A stretch of 64,000 nucleotides of DNA, taken from NCBI RefSeq assembly GCF_051401765.1, contig NW_027480492.1:186001-250000 (forward strand), in the 5' to 3' direction. Numbering within the stretch: position 1 is the first letter of the stretch; the number at the start of each line of letters is the position of its first letter. The stretch comes from Calliopsis andreniformis (Eukaryota > Arthropoda > Insecta > Hymenoptera > Andrenidae). The position numbers and the translations under genes were made by a program. Positions 49,901 through 63,300 of the stretch are shown here, in pieces. Below the pieces are notes generated by a model. It had not been told where the DNA came from. It saw only the letters and a list, made by a program, of their open reading frames with translations, and did no database searches.

Positions 49901-52900
49901 GATTGAGGATTGAGGATTGAGGATTGAAGATTGAGGATTGAGGATTGAGGATTGAGGATTGAGGATTGAGGATTGAAGATTGAGGATTGAGGATTGAGGA
50001 TTGAGGATTGAGGATCGAGGATTGAAGATTGAGGATTGAGGATTGAGGATTGAGGATTGAGGATTGAGGATTGAAGATTGAATACTGATGATTGAAGATC
50101 GAGGATTGAGGATTGAGTGTTGTGTGTTGAGGACGAGGACTGAGGGTTGAATATTGATGTTTGGGGTCTGAGGATTGAGGATTGAGGATTGAGGATTAAG
50201 GATTGAGTGTTGAGAATTGAGGATTGAGGATTGGGTATTGAAGATTGAAGAATGAGTGTTGAGGATTGAGGTTTGAGGATTGAGGATTGCAGATTGAGTA
50301 TTGAGGATTGAAGATTGAGGATTGAGGATTGAGGATTGACGATTGAGGATTGAGGATTGAGGATTGAGGATTTAAGATTGAGTATTGAGGATTGAAGATT
50401 GAGGATTGAGGATCGAGGATTGAAGATTGAGGACTGAGTGTTGAGGGCTGAGTGATGAGAATAGATGTTTGTGGATTGAGGTTTGAAGATTGAAGATTGG
50501 GGATTGAGTACTGAAAACTGTGAATTAAGGATATTCTAGTGAGGATAGAGGATTGACAATTGATTGTTGCGGACTGAGCGATGAAGATTGAGGATTCAGG
50601 ATTGAGGATTGAGGATGGAGGATGAGGACTGAGGGTTGAGGATTGAGGTTTGAGGAATGGGGATTGAGGGTTGAGGATTGAGGTTGTGGATTGGGGATTG
50701 AGTATCGAAGATTGAGTATTGATGACTGAGGATTGAGGATTGAGGATTGAGGATTGAGGATTGAGGATTGAAGATTGAGTATTGATGATTGAAGATTGAG
50801 GGTTGAGGATTGACGATTGAGGATTGAGGATGAGGGCTGAGGGTTGAGGATTGATGTTTGAGGACTGACGACTGAGGATTGTGGATTGAGAATGGAGGAT
50901 TGAGGATTGAGGATTGAAGTTTGAGGTTTGGGTATTGAGGATTGAAGAATGAGTATTGAGGATTGAAGATTGAGGATTGAGGATTGAAGAATGAGTGTTG
51001 AGGATTGAAGATTGAGGATTGAGGATTGAGGATTGAGGATTGAGGATTGAGGATTGAAGATTGAGGGTTGAGGATTGAGGATTGAGGATTGAGGATTCAG
51101 GATTAAAGATTGAGGATTGAGGATTGAAGATTGAGTATTGATTATTGAAGATTGAAGATTGAGGATTGAGTGCTGAGGATTGAGGACGAGGACTGAGGGT
51201 TGAGGATTGAGGTTTGAGGAATGGGGATTGAGGGTTGAGGATTGAGGTTGTGGATTGGGGATTGAGTATCGAAGATTGAGTATTGATGACTGAGGATTGA
51301 GGATTGAGGATTGAGGATTGAGGATTGAGGATTGAAGATTGAGTATTGATGATTGAAGATTGAGGGTTGAGGATTGACGATTGAGGATTGAGGATGAGCG
51401 CTGAGGGTTGAGGATTGATGTTTGAGGACTGACGACTGAGGATTGTGGATTGAGAATAGAGGATTGAGGATTGAGGATTGAAGTTTGAGGTTTGGGTATT
51501 GAGGATTGAAGAATGAGTATTGAGGATTGAAGATTGAGGATTGAGGATTGAAGAATGAGTGTTGAGGATTGAAGATTGAGGATTGAGGATTGAGGATTGA
51601 GGATTGAGGATTGAGGATTGACGATTGAGGATTGAGGATGAGGGCAGAGGGTTGAGGATTGATGGTTGAGGACTGAGGACTGAGGATTGATGATTGAGAA
51701 TTGAGGATTGAGGATTGAGGATTGAAGTTTGAGGATTGGGTATTGAGGATTGAAGAATGAGTATTGAGGATTGAAGATTGAGGATTGAGGATTGAGTGTT
51801 GAGGATTGAAGATTGAGGATTGAGGATTGAGGATTGGAGATTGATGATTGAGTATTGAGGATTGAAGATTGAGGATTGAGTATTGATGATTGGGGATTGC
51901 GGATTAAGGATTGAGGATTGGGGATTGGGGATCTAGGATTGGAGATTGATTATTGAGGGTTGAAGATTGAGGATTGAGGATTGAGGATTGAGGATTGAGA
52001 ATGGAGAGTTGAGGATGAGGACTGAGGGTTGAGGATTGAGGATTGAAAATTGAGGATTGAGGATTGAGGATTGAGGACTGAGGATTCAGAATGAGGGCTG
52101 AGGGTTGAGGATTGATTTTTGAGTATTGAATCCTGAGAATTCAGGATAATCTATTGAGTATTGAGAATTGAGTATTGATGGTTGAGAATTGAGGATTGAG
52201 GATTGAGGATAGAGGATTGAGTATTGAAGACTGAGGATTGTTGATTGGGGATTGAGGATTGAGGATTGAGGGTTCAGGATTGAGGATTGAGGATTGAGTA
52301 TTGAGGATTGGAGATTGAGGGTTGATGATTGAGGATGAGGATTGAGGGTTGAGGATTGAAGATTTAGGATTGGGTACTGAGGATTGAAGGTTGAGGGTTA
52401 AGGATTGAGAATTGAGGATTGAGGATTGAGGATTGAGGATTGAAGATTCAGTATTGAGGATAGAAGATTGAGAATTGAAGATTGAGGATTTAGGATTGAA
52501 GATTGAGTGTTGAGGATTGGAGGCTGACGACTGAGTATTGAGAATTGAGGATTGATGGTTGTGTATTGAGGATTGAACTTTGAGGGTTGTGTGTTGAATA
52601 TTGAGGATTGAGGAATTCAGGATTGAGGATTGAGGATTGGAGATTGAGTATTGAGGATTGAAGATTGAGTATTGAGGATTGAGGATTGTTGTATTGAGGA
52701 CTGAGAATTGAGGATTGAGGATTGAAGATTGTGTATTGAGGATTGAAGATTGAGGATTGAGGATTGAGGATTGAAGATTGAGGACTGAGTGTTGAGGATT
52801 GAGTGTTGAGAATTGATGTTTGAGGATTTAGATTTGATTATTGAATATTGTGGATTGAGTATTGAACCATGAGAATTCAGGATATTCTATTGAGTATTGA

Positions 52901-55900
52901 GAATTGAGGATTGACGGTTGAGTATTGAGAATTGATGGTTGACGGTTGAGTGTTGAATATTGAGGATTGAGGATTGAGGATTGAGGATTGAAGATTGAAT
53001 ATTGAGGATTGAAGATTGATGATTGAGGATTAAGGGTTGAGGATTGAGTATTGAGGATTGAGGACTGAGGATTGAAGATTCAGTATTGAAGATTGAAGGT
53101 GGAGAATTGAGGATTGAGGATTGAACACTGAGGGCTGAGTGTTGAGGGTTGAGTGATGGGAATTGATGTTTGTGGATAGAGATTTGAAGATTGCAGATTG
53201 AGTATTGAGTATTGAAAACTGTGAATTGATGATATTCTATTGAGGATTGAGGATTGACAACTGATTGTTGAGGACTGAGGGCTGAACAATGAGGATTCAG
53301 GATTGAGGATTGCAGATTGAGTATTGAGGATTGAAGATTGAGGATTGAATATTGAGCATTGAGGATTGAGGATTGAAGATTGAGGATTGAGGATTGAGGG
53401 TTGTGGATTGAGGACGAGGACTGAGGGTTGAGTATTCATGTTTGAGGTCTGAAGATTGAGGATTGAGGGTTGAGAATTGAGGATCGAGGATTGAGGACTG
53501 AAGATTGAGGATTGAGGATTGAGGATTGAGGATTGAGGATTGAGGATTGTGTATTGAGGATTGAAGATTGAGGATTGAGGATTGAAGATTGAGTGTTGAG
53601 TATTGATGACTGACGATTGAGTATAGAGAATTGAGGATTGATGGTTGAGTATTGAGAATTGAAGGTTGTGGGCTGTGTGTTGAATATTGAGGATTGAGGA
53701 TTTCAGGATTGAGGATTGAAGATTGAAGATTGAGTATTGAGGATTGAAGACTGAGGATTGCGGATTGAGGATTGACGATTGAGGATTGAGGGTTGAGGAT
53801 TGAAGATTGAAGATTGAGGATTGAGGATTGAGGATTGAGGTTTGAGGATTGAGGATTGAAGATTGAATATTGTTGATTGAAGATCGAGGATTGAGGGTTG
53901 AGTGTTGTGTGTTGAGGACGAGGACTGAGGGTTGAATATTGATGTTTGAGGTCTGAGGATTGAGGATTGAGGATTGAGGATTAAGGATTGAGTATTGAGA
54001 ATTGAAGATTGAGGATTGGGTATTGAAGATTGAAGAATGAGGGTTGAGGATTGAGGATTGAGGATTGAGGATTGCAGATTGAGTATTGAGGATTGAAGAT
54101 TGAGGATTGAGGATTGAGGATTGAGCATCGAGGATTGAGGATTGAGGATTGAGGATTGAGGATTGAGGATTGAAGATTGAGGATTGAGGATTGAGGATTG
54201 AGGATTGAGGATTGAGGATTGAAGATTGAGGATTGAGGATTGAGGATTGAGGATTGAGGATCGAGGATTGAAGATTGAGGATTGAGGATTGAGGATTGAG
54301 GATTGAGGATTGAGGATTGAAGATTGAATACTGATGATTGAAGATCGAGGATTGAGGATTGAGTGTTGTGTGTTGAGGACGAGGACTGAGGGTTGAATAT
54401 TGATGTTTGGGGTCTGAGGATTGAGGATTGAGGATTGAGGATTAAGGATTGAGTGTTGAGAATTGAGGATTGAGGATTGGGTATTGAAGATTGAAGAATG
54501 AGTGTTGAAGATTGAGGATTGAGGATTGAGGATTGAGGATTGAGGATCGAGGATTGAAGATTGAGGATTGAGGATTGAGGATTGAAGATTGAGGATTGAG
54601 GATTGAGGATTGAGCATCGAGGATTGAGGATTGAGGATTGAGAATTGAGGATTGAGGATTGAAGATTGAGGATTGAGGATTGAGAATTGAGGATTGAGGA
54701 TTGGGTATTGAAGATTGAAGAATGAGTGTTGAGGATTGAGGTTTGAGGATTGAGGATTGCAGATTGAGTATTGAGGATTGAAGATTGAGGATTGAGGATT
54801 GAGGATTGACGATTGAGGATTGAGGATTGAGGAATGAGGATTGATGATTGAGGATTGAGGATTGAGGATTGAGGATTGAGGATTGCGGATTGAGGATTGA
54901 GGATTGAAGATTGAGTATTGAGGATTGAATGTTGAGGATTGTGGGTTGAGGTTGGGGATTGACGATTGAGTATTGAGGATTGGGGACTGAGTGTTGAGGG
55001 TTGAGTGATGAGAATTGATGTTTGTGGATAGAGATTTGAAGATTGCAGATTGAGTATTGAGTATTGAAAACTGTGAATTGATGATACTCTATTGAGGATT
55101 GAGGATTGACAACTGATTGTTGAGGACTGAGGGCTGAACAATGAGGATTCAGGATTGAGGATTGCAGATTGAGTATTGAGGATTGAAGATTGAGGATTGA
55201 ATATTGAGCATTGAGGATTGAGGATTGAAGATTGAGTGTTGAGGATTGAAGATTGAGGATTGAGGATTGAGGATTGAAGATTGAGTGTTGAGGATTGAAG
55301 ATTGAGGATTGAGGATTGAGGATTGAGGATTGAGGATTGAGGATTGGGGATTGAGGATTGACGATTGAGGACTGAGTATTGAGGATTGAGAATAGAGGAT
55401 TGAGGATTGAAGGTTGAGGATTGAGGATTGAAGATTGAGTATTTATGATTGAAGATTGAGGATTGAGGATTGAGGATTGAGGATTGAGGATTAAGGATTG
55501 AGTATTGAGAATTGAAGATTGAGGATTGGGTATTGAAGATTGAAGAATGAGGGTTGAGGATTGAGGATTGAGGATTGAGGATTGCAGATTGAGTATTGAG
55601 GATTGAAGATTGAGGATTGAGGATTGAGGATTGAATATTGATGATTGAAGATCGAGGATTGAGGATTGAGTGTTGTGTGTTGAGGACAAGGACTGAGGGT
55701 TGAATATTGATGTTTGAGGTCTGAGGATTGAGGATTGAGGATTGAGGATTTAGGATTGAGTGTTGAGAATTGAGGATTGAGGATTGGGTATCGAAGATTG
55801 AAGAATGAGGGTTGAGGATTGAGGTTTGAGGATTGAGGATTGCAGATTGAGTATTGAGGATTGAAGATTGAGGATTGAGGATTGAGGATTGAGGATTGAG

Positions 55901-58900
55901 GATTGAGGATTGAGGATTGAGGATTTAAGATTGAGAATTTAGGATTGAAGATTGAGTGTTGAGGATTGAAGGCTGACGACTGAGCATTGAGAATTGAGGA
56001 TTGATGGTTGTGTATTGAGGATTGAACTTTGAGGGTTGTGTGTTGAATTTGAGGACTGAGGAATTCAGGATTGTGGATTGAGGATTGAAGATTGAGTATT
56101 GAGGATTGAAGATTGAGGATTGCGGATTGAGGATTGAGGATTGAGCATTGAGTATTGAAGATTGAAGATTGGGTTTTGAGTATTGAAGGTAGAGGATTGA
56201 AGATTGAGGACTGAGTGTTGAGGGTAGAGTGATGAGAATTGATGTTTGTGGATAGAGACTTGAAGATTGGGGATTGAGTATTGAGTATTGAAAACTGTGA
56301 ATTGATGATATTCTATTGAGGATTGAGGATTGACAACTGATTGTTTAGGACTGAGGGCTGAAGATTGAGGGTTCAGGATTGAGGATTGAGGATTGTGGTT
56401 TGAGGACAGAGGATTGAGGATTGAGGATTGAGGATTGAGGACTGAGTATTGAGAATTGAGGATTGAGGCTAGAGGATTGAAGATTGAGGATTGAGGATTG
56501 AAGATTGAGTATTGATGATTCAAGATTGAGGATTGAGGTTTGAGGATTGAGTGTTGAGGATTGAGGACGAGGACTGACGGTTGACGATTGAGGTTTGAGA
56601 ATTGAGTTTTGAGGATTGAGGGCAGAGGATTGAGGATTGAGAATTGAGGATTGAGGATTGAGGATTGAGGATTGAGGATTGAGGATTGAGGACTGAGTGT
56701 TGAGGGTTGAGTTATGGGAGTTGATGTTTGTGGATAGAGATTTGAATATTGCAGATTGAGTATTAAGTATTGATAACTGTGAATTGAGGATATTCTATTG
56801 AGGATTGAGGATTGACAACTAGTTGTTGAGGACTGAGGGCTGAGGATTGAGGATTCAGGATTGAGTATTCAGAATAGAGGTTTGAGGACTGAGGATTGAG
56901 GATTGAGGATTGAGGATTGAAGATTGAGGATTGGGTAGTGAGGATTGAAGAATGAGGATTGAGGATTGAAGATTGAGGACTGAGGATTGAGTATTGAAGA
57001 TTGAGTGTTGTGGATTGAAGATTGACGATTGAGGATTGAGAATTGAGGATTGAGGACTGAGGATTGAGGATTGAAGATTGAGTATTGAAGATTGAATGTT
57101 GAGGATTGTGGGTTGAGGATTGGGGATTGAGAATTGAATATTGAGGATTGGGGACTGAGTGTTGAGGGTTGAGTGATAAGGATTGATGTTTGTGGATAGA
57201 GATTTGAAGATTGTAGATTGAGTATTGAGTACTGAAAACTGTGAATTGATGATATTCTATTGAGGATTGAGGATTGACAACTGATTGTTGAGGACTGAGG
57301 GCTGAAGGTTGAGGATTCAGGATTGAGGATTCAGGACTGAGGTTTGATGACAGAGGATTGAGGATTGAGGATTGAGGATTGAGGACTGAGGATTGAGGAT
57401 TGGAGATTCAGGATTGGGTATCGAGGATTGAACGTTGAGGATTGAGGATTGAGTATTGAGGATTGAGGATTGAAGGTTGAATATTGATGAATGAAAATCG
57501 AGGATTGGGGATTGAGGGTTGTGGATTGAGGACGAGGACTGAGGGTTGAGTATTGATGCTTGAGGTCTGAGGATTGAGGAATGAGGATTGCGAATTGAGG
57601 ATTGAGGATTGAAGATTTAGGATTGGGTATTGAGGATCGAAGATTGAGAATTAGAGATTGAGGATTTAGGATTGAAGATTGAGTGTTGAGGATTGAAGGC
57701 TGACGACTGAGTATTGAGAATTGAGGATTGATGGTTGTGTATTGAGGATTGAACTTTGAGGGTTGTGTGTTGAATATTGAGGATTGAGGAATTCAGGATT
57801 GAGGATTGAGGATTGAAGATTGAGTATTGAGGATTGAAGATTGAGGATTGCGGATTGAGGATTGAGGATTGAGGATTGAGGATTGAAGATAGAAGATTGG
57901 GTTTTGAGGATTGAAGGTTGAGGATTGAGGATTGAGGATTGAGGATTGAGGATTGGGGATTGAGGATTGAGGATTGAGGATTGAGGATTGGGGATTGAGG
58001 ATTGACGATTGAGGACTGAGTATTGAGGATTGAGAATAGAGGATTGAGGATTGAAGGTTGAGGATTGAGGATTGAAGATTGAGTATTTATGATTGAGGAT
58101 TGAAAATTGAGGATTGAGGATTGAGGATTGAGGATTCAGAATGAGGGCTGAGGGTTGAGGATTGATTTTTGAGTATTGAATCCTGAGAATTCAGGATAAT
58201 CTATTGAGTATTGAGAATTGAGTATTGATGGTTGAGTATTGATGATTGAGTATTGAGTATTGAGGATTGAGGATTGAAGGTTGAATATTGATGAATGAAA
58301 ATGGAGGATTCAGGATTGAGGGTTGTGGATTGAGGACGAGGACTGAGGGTTGAGTATTGATGCTTGAGGACTGAGGAATGAGGATTGAGGATTGCGAATT
58401 GAGGATTGAGGATTGAAGATTGAGGATTGGGTATTGAGGATTGAAGAATGAGGATTGAGGGTTGAGTATTAAGGATTGAGGATTGAAGATTGAGTATTGA
58501 AGATTGAATATTGATGATTGAAGATCGAGGATTGAGGATTGACTGTTGTGGATTGAGGACGAGGACTGAGGGTTGAATATTGATGTTTGAGGTCTGAGGA
58601 TTGAGGATTGAGGATTGAGGATTAAGGATTGAGTATTGAGAATTGAAGATTGAGGATTGGGTATTGAAGATTGAAGAATGAGGGTTGAGGATTGAGGATT
58701 GAGGATTGCAGATTGAGTATTGAGGATTGAAGATTGAGGATTGAGGATTGAGGATTGAGGATTGAGGGTTGAGGATTGAGGACTGAGGATTGAGGATTGA
58801 GGATTGAATATTGAGGATTGAGGATTGAGGATTGAGGATTGAGGATTCAGGATTAAAGATTGAGGATTGAGGATTGAAGATTGAGTATTGATGATTGAAG

Positions 58901-60310
58901 ATTGAAGATTGAGGATTGAGTGTTGAGGATTGAGGACGAGGACTGACGGTTGAGGATTGAGGTTTGGGGATTGAGGATTGAGTATTGAGGATTGAAGATT
59001 GAAGATTGAGTTTTGAGGATTGAAGATTGAAGATTGAGGATTGGGGATTGAGGATTGACGATTGAGGATTGAGGATTGAGGATTGAAGATTGAGGACTGA
59101 GTGTTGAGGGTCGAGTGACGAGAATTGATGTTTGTGGATTGAGATTTGAAAATTGAAGATTGGGGTTGAGTATTGAAAACTGAGAATTCAGGATATTCTG
59201 TTGAGTATTGAGAATTGAGCACTGATGGATGAGGTCTGAGGATTGAAGATTGAGGATTCAGGATTGAGGATTCAGAATTGAGGTTTGAGGACTGAGGATT
59301 GAGGATTGAAGATTGAGTATTGAGGATTGAAGATAGAAGATTGAGGATTGAGGATTGAGGATTGAGAATTGAGAATTGAGGATGAGGACTGAGGGTTGAG
59401 GATTGAGGATTGAAAATTGAGGATTGAGGATTGAGGATTGAGGATTGAGGATTCAGAATGAGGGCTGAGGGTTGAGGATTGATTTTTGAGTATTGAATCC
59501 TGAGAATTCAGGATAATCTATTGAGTATTGAGAATTGAGTATTGATGGTTGAGAATTGAGGATTGAGGATTGAGGATAGAGGATTGAGTATTGAAGATTG
59601 AGGATTGTTGATTGGGGATTGAGGATTGAGGATTGAGGGTTCAGGATTGAGGATTGAGGATTGAGTATTGAGGATTGAAGATTGAGGATTGCGAATTGAG
59701 GATTGAGGATTGAAGATTGAGGATTGGGTATTGAGGATTGAAGAATGAGGATTGAGGGTTGAGTATTAAGGATTGAGGATTGAAGATTGAGTATTGAGGA
59801 TTGAAGATTGAGGATTGAGGATTGAAGATTGAGTGTTGAGGATTGAAGATTGAGGATTGAGGATTGAGGATTCAGGATTGAGGATTGAAGATTGAGGATT
59901 GAGGTCTGAGGATTGAGGATTGAGGATTGAGGATTAAGGATTGAGTATTGAGAATTGAAGATTGAGGATTGGGTATTGAAGATTGAAGAATGAGGGTTGA
60001 GGATTGAGGATTGAGGATTGCAGATTGAGTATTGAGGATTGAAGATTGAGGATTGAGGATTGAGGATTGAGGATTGAGGGTTGAGGATTGAGGACTGAGG
60101 ATTGAGGATTGAGGATTGAGGATTGAAGATTGAGGATTGAGGATTGAGCATTGAGGATTGAGGATTCAGGATTAAAGATTGAGGATTGAGGATTGAAGAT
60201 TGAGCATTGATGATTGAAGATTGAAGATTGAGGATTGAGTGTTGAGGATTGAGGACGAGGACTGACGGTTGAGGATTGAGGTTTGGGGATTGAGGATTGA
60301 GTATTGAGGA
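46987..60310. repeat. 14,680-bp higher-order unit, second copy
   Basis: Copy of 32307-45630. It carries the six-G marker at 47225-47230, modules near 47452, 48210, 48895, 50440, 53140, 54990, 56220, 56700, 57160 and 59100, and hairpin motifs at 52131, 58181 and 59498. 48.99-53.23 kb is a full 4.24-kb unit. Near-identity to the first copy means reads or assemblies could confuse the two. The copy is cut at 60311, where the sequence jumps back to the equivalent of 51047. Confidence 0.9.
51047..60310. repeat. 9,264-bp higher-order unit, first copy
   Basis: The sequence after 60311 follows 51047 onward (also 36367 onward). The unit is therefore 51047-60310, duplicated head to tail, and is the outermost and probably the latest of the nested duplications. 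It starts inside a 4.24-kb unit, near GGATTGAAGATTGAGGGTTG, and ends inside the mosaic stretch. Confidence 0.88.
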
Positions 60311-63300
60311 TTGAGGATTGAAGATTGAGGGTTGAGGATTGAGGATTGAGGATTGAGGATTCAGGATTAAAGATTGAGGATTGAGGATTGAAGATTGAGT
60401 ATTGATTATTGAAGATTGAAGATTGAGGATTGAGTGCTGAGGATTGAGGACGAGGACTGAGGGTTGAGGATTGAGGTTTGAGGAATGGGGATTGAGGGTT
60501 GAGGATTGAGGTTGTGGATTGGGGATTGAGTATCGAAGATTGAGTATTGATGACTGAGGATTGAGGATTGAGGATTGAGGATTGAGGATTGAGGATTGAA
60601 GATTGAGTATTGATGATTGAAGATTGAGGGTTGAGGATTGACGATTGAGGATTGAGGATGAGCGCTGAGGGTTGAGGATTGATGTTTGAGGACTGACGAC
60701 TGAGGATTGTGGATTGAGAATAGAGGATTGAGGATTGAGGATTGAAGTTTGAGGTTTGGGTATTGAGGATTGAAGAATGAGTATTGAGGATTGAAGATTG
60801 AGGATTGAGGATTGAAGAATGAGTGTTGAGGATTGAAGATTGAGGATTGAGGATTGAGGATTGAGGATTGACGATTGAGGATTGAGGATGAGGGCAGAGG
60901 GTTGAGGATTGATGGTTGAGGACTGAGGACTGAGGATTGATGATTGAGAATTGAGGATTGAGGATTGAGGATTGAAGTTTGAGGATTGGGTATTGAGGAT
61001 TGAAGAATGAGTATTGAGGATTGAAGATTGAGGATTGAGGATTGAGTGTTGAGGATTGAAGATTGAGGATTGAGGATTGAGGATTGGAGATTGATGATTG
61101 AGTATTGAGGATTGAAGATTGAGGATTGAGTATTGATGATTGGGGATTGCGGATTAAGGATTGAGGATTGGGGATTGGGGATCTAGGATTGGAGATTGAT
61201 TATTGAGGGTTGAAGATTGAGGATTGAGGATTGAGGATTGAGGATTGAGAATGGAGAGTTGAGGATGAGGACTGAGGGTTGAGGATTGAGGATTGAAAAT
61301 TGAGGATTGAGGATTGAGGATTGAGGACTGAGGATTCAGAATGAGGGCTGAGGGTTGAGGATTGATTTTTGAGTATTGAATCCTGAGAATTCAGGATAAT
61401 CTATTGAGTATTGAGAATTGAGTATTGATGGTTGAGAATTGAGGATTGAGGATTGAGGATAGAGGATTGAGTATTGAAGACTGAGGATTGTTGATTGGGG
61501 ATTGAGGATTGAGGATTGAGGGTTCAGGATTGAGGATTGAGGATTGAGTATTGAGGATTGGAGATTGAGGGTTGATGATTGAGGATGAGGATTGAGGGTT
61601 GAGGATTGAAGATTTAGGATTGGGTACTGAGGATTGAAGGTTGAGGGTTAAGGATTGAGAATTGAGGATTGAGGATTGAGGATTGAGGATTGAAGATTCA
61701 GTATTGAGGATAGAAGATTGAGAATTGAAGATTGAGGATTTAGGATTGAAGATTGAGTGTTGAGGATTGGAGGCTGACGACTGAGTATTGAGAATTGAGG
61801 ATTGATGGTTGTGTATTGAGGATTGAACTTTGAGGGTTGTGTGTTGAATATTGAGGATTGAGGAATTCAGGATTGAGGATTGAGGATTGGAGATTGAGTA
61901 TTGAGGATTGAAGATTGAGTATTGAGGATTGAGGATTGTTGTATTGAGGACTGAGAATTGAGGATTGAGGATTGAAGATTGTGTATTGAGGATTGAAGAT
62001 TGAGGATTGAGGATTGAGGATTGAAGATTGAGGACTGAGTGTTGAGGATTGAGTGTTGAGAATTGATGTTTGAGGATTTAGATTTGATTATTGAATATTG
62101 TGGATTGAGTATTGAACCATGAGAATTCAGGATATTCTATTGAGTATTGAGAATTGAGGATTGACGGTTGAGTATTGAGAATTGATGGTTGACGGTTGAG
62201 TGTTGAATATTGAGGATTGAGGATTGAGGATTGAGGATTGAAGATTGAATATTGAGGATTGAAGATTGATGATTGAGGATTAAGGGTTGAGGATTGAGTA
62301 TTGAGGATTGAGGACTGAGGATTGAAGATTCAGTATTGAAGATTGAAGGTGGAGAATTGAGGATTGAGGATTGAACACTGAGGGCTGAGTGTTGAGGGTT
62401 GAGTGATGGGAATTGATGTTTGTGGATAGAGATTTGAAGATTGCAGATTGAGTATTGAGTATTGAAAACTGTGAATTGATGATATTCTATTGAGGATTGA
62501 GGATTGACAACTGATTGTTGAGGACTGAGGGCTGAACAATGAGGATTCAGGATTGAGGATTGCAGATTGAGTATTGAGGATTGAAGATTGAGGATTGAAT
62601 ATTGAGCATTGAGGATTGAGGATTGAAGATTGAGGATTGAGGATTGAGGGTTGTGGATTGAGGACGAGGACTGAGGGTTGAGTATTCATGTTTGAGGTCT
62701 GAAGATTGAGGATTGAGGGTTGAGAATTGAGGATCGAGGATTGAGGACTGAAGATTGAGGATTGAGGATTGAGGATTGAGGATTGAGGATTGAGGATTGT
62801 GTATTGAGGATTGAAGATTGAGGATTGAGGATTGAAGATTGAGTGTTGAGTATTGATGACTGACGATTGAGTATAGAGAATTGAGGATTGATGGTTGAGT
62901 ATTGAGAATTGAAGGTTGTGGGCTGTGTGTTGAATATTGAGGATTGAGGATTTCAGGATTGAGGATTGAAGATTGAAGATTGAGTATTGAGGATTGAAGA
63001 CTGAGGATTGCGGATTGAGGATTGACGATTGAGGATTGAGGGTTGAGGATTGAAGATTGAAGATTGAGGATTGAGGATTGAGGATTGAGGTTTGAGGATT
63101 GAGGATTGAAGATTGAATATTGTTGATTGAAGATCGAGGATTGAGGGTTGAGTGTTGTGTGTTGAGGACGAGGACTGAGGGTTGAATATTGATGTTTGAG
63201 GTCTGAGGATTGAGGATTGAGGATTGAGGATTAAGGATTGAGTATTGAGAATTGAAGATTGAGGATTGGGTATTGAAGATTGAAGAATGAGGGTTGAGGA

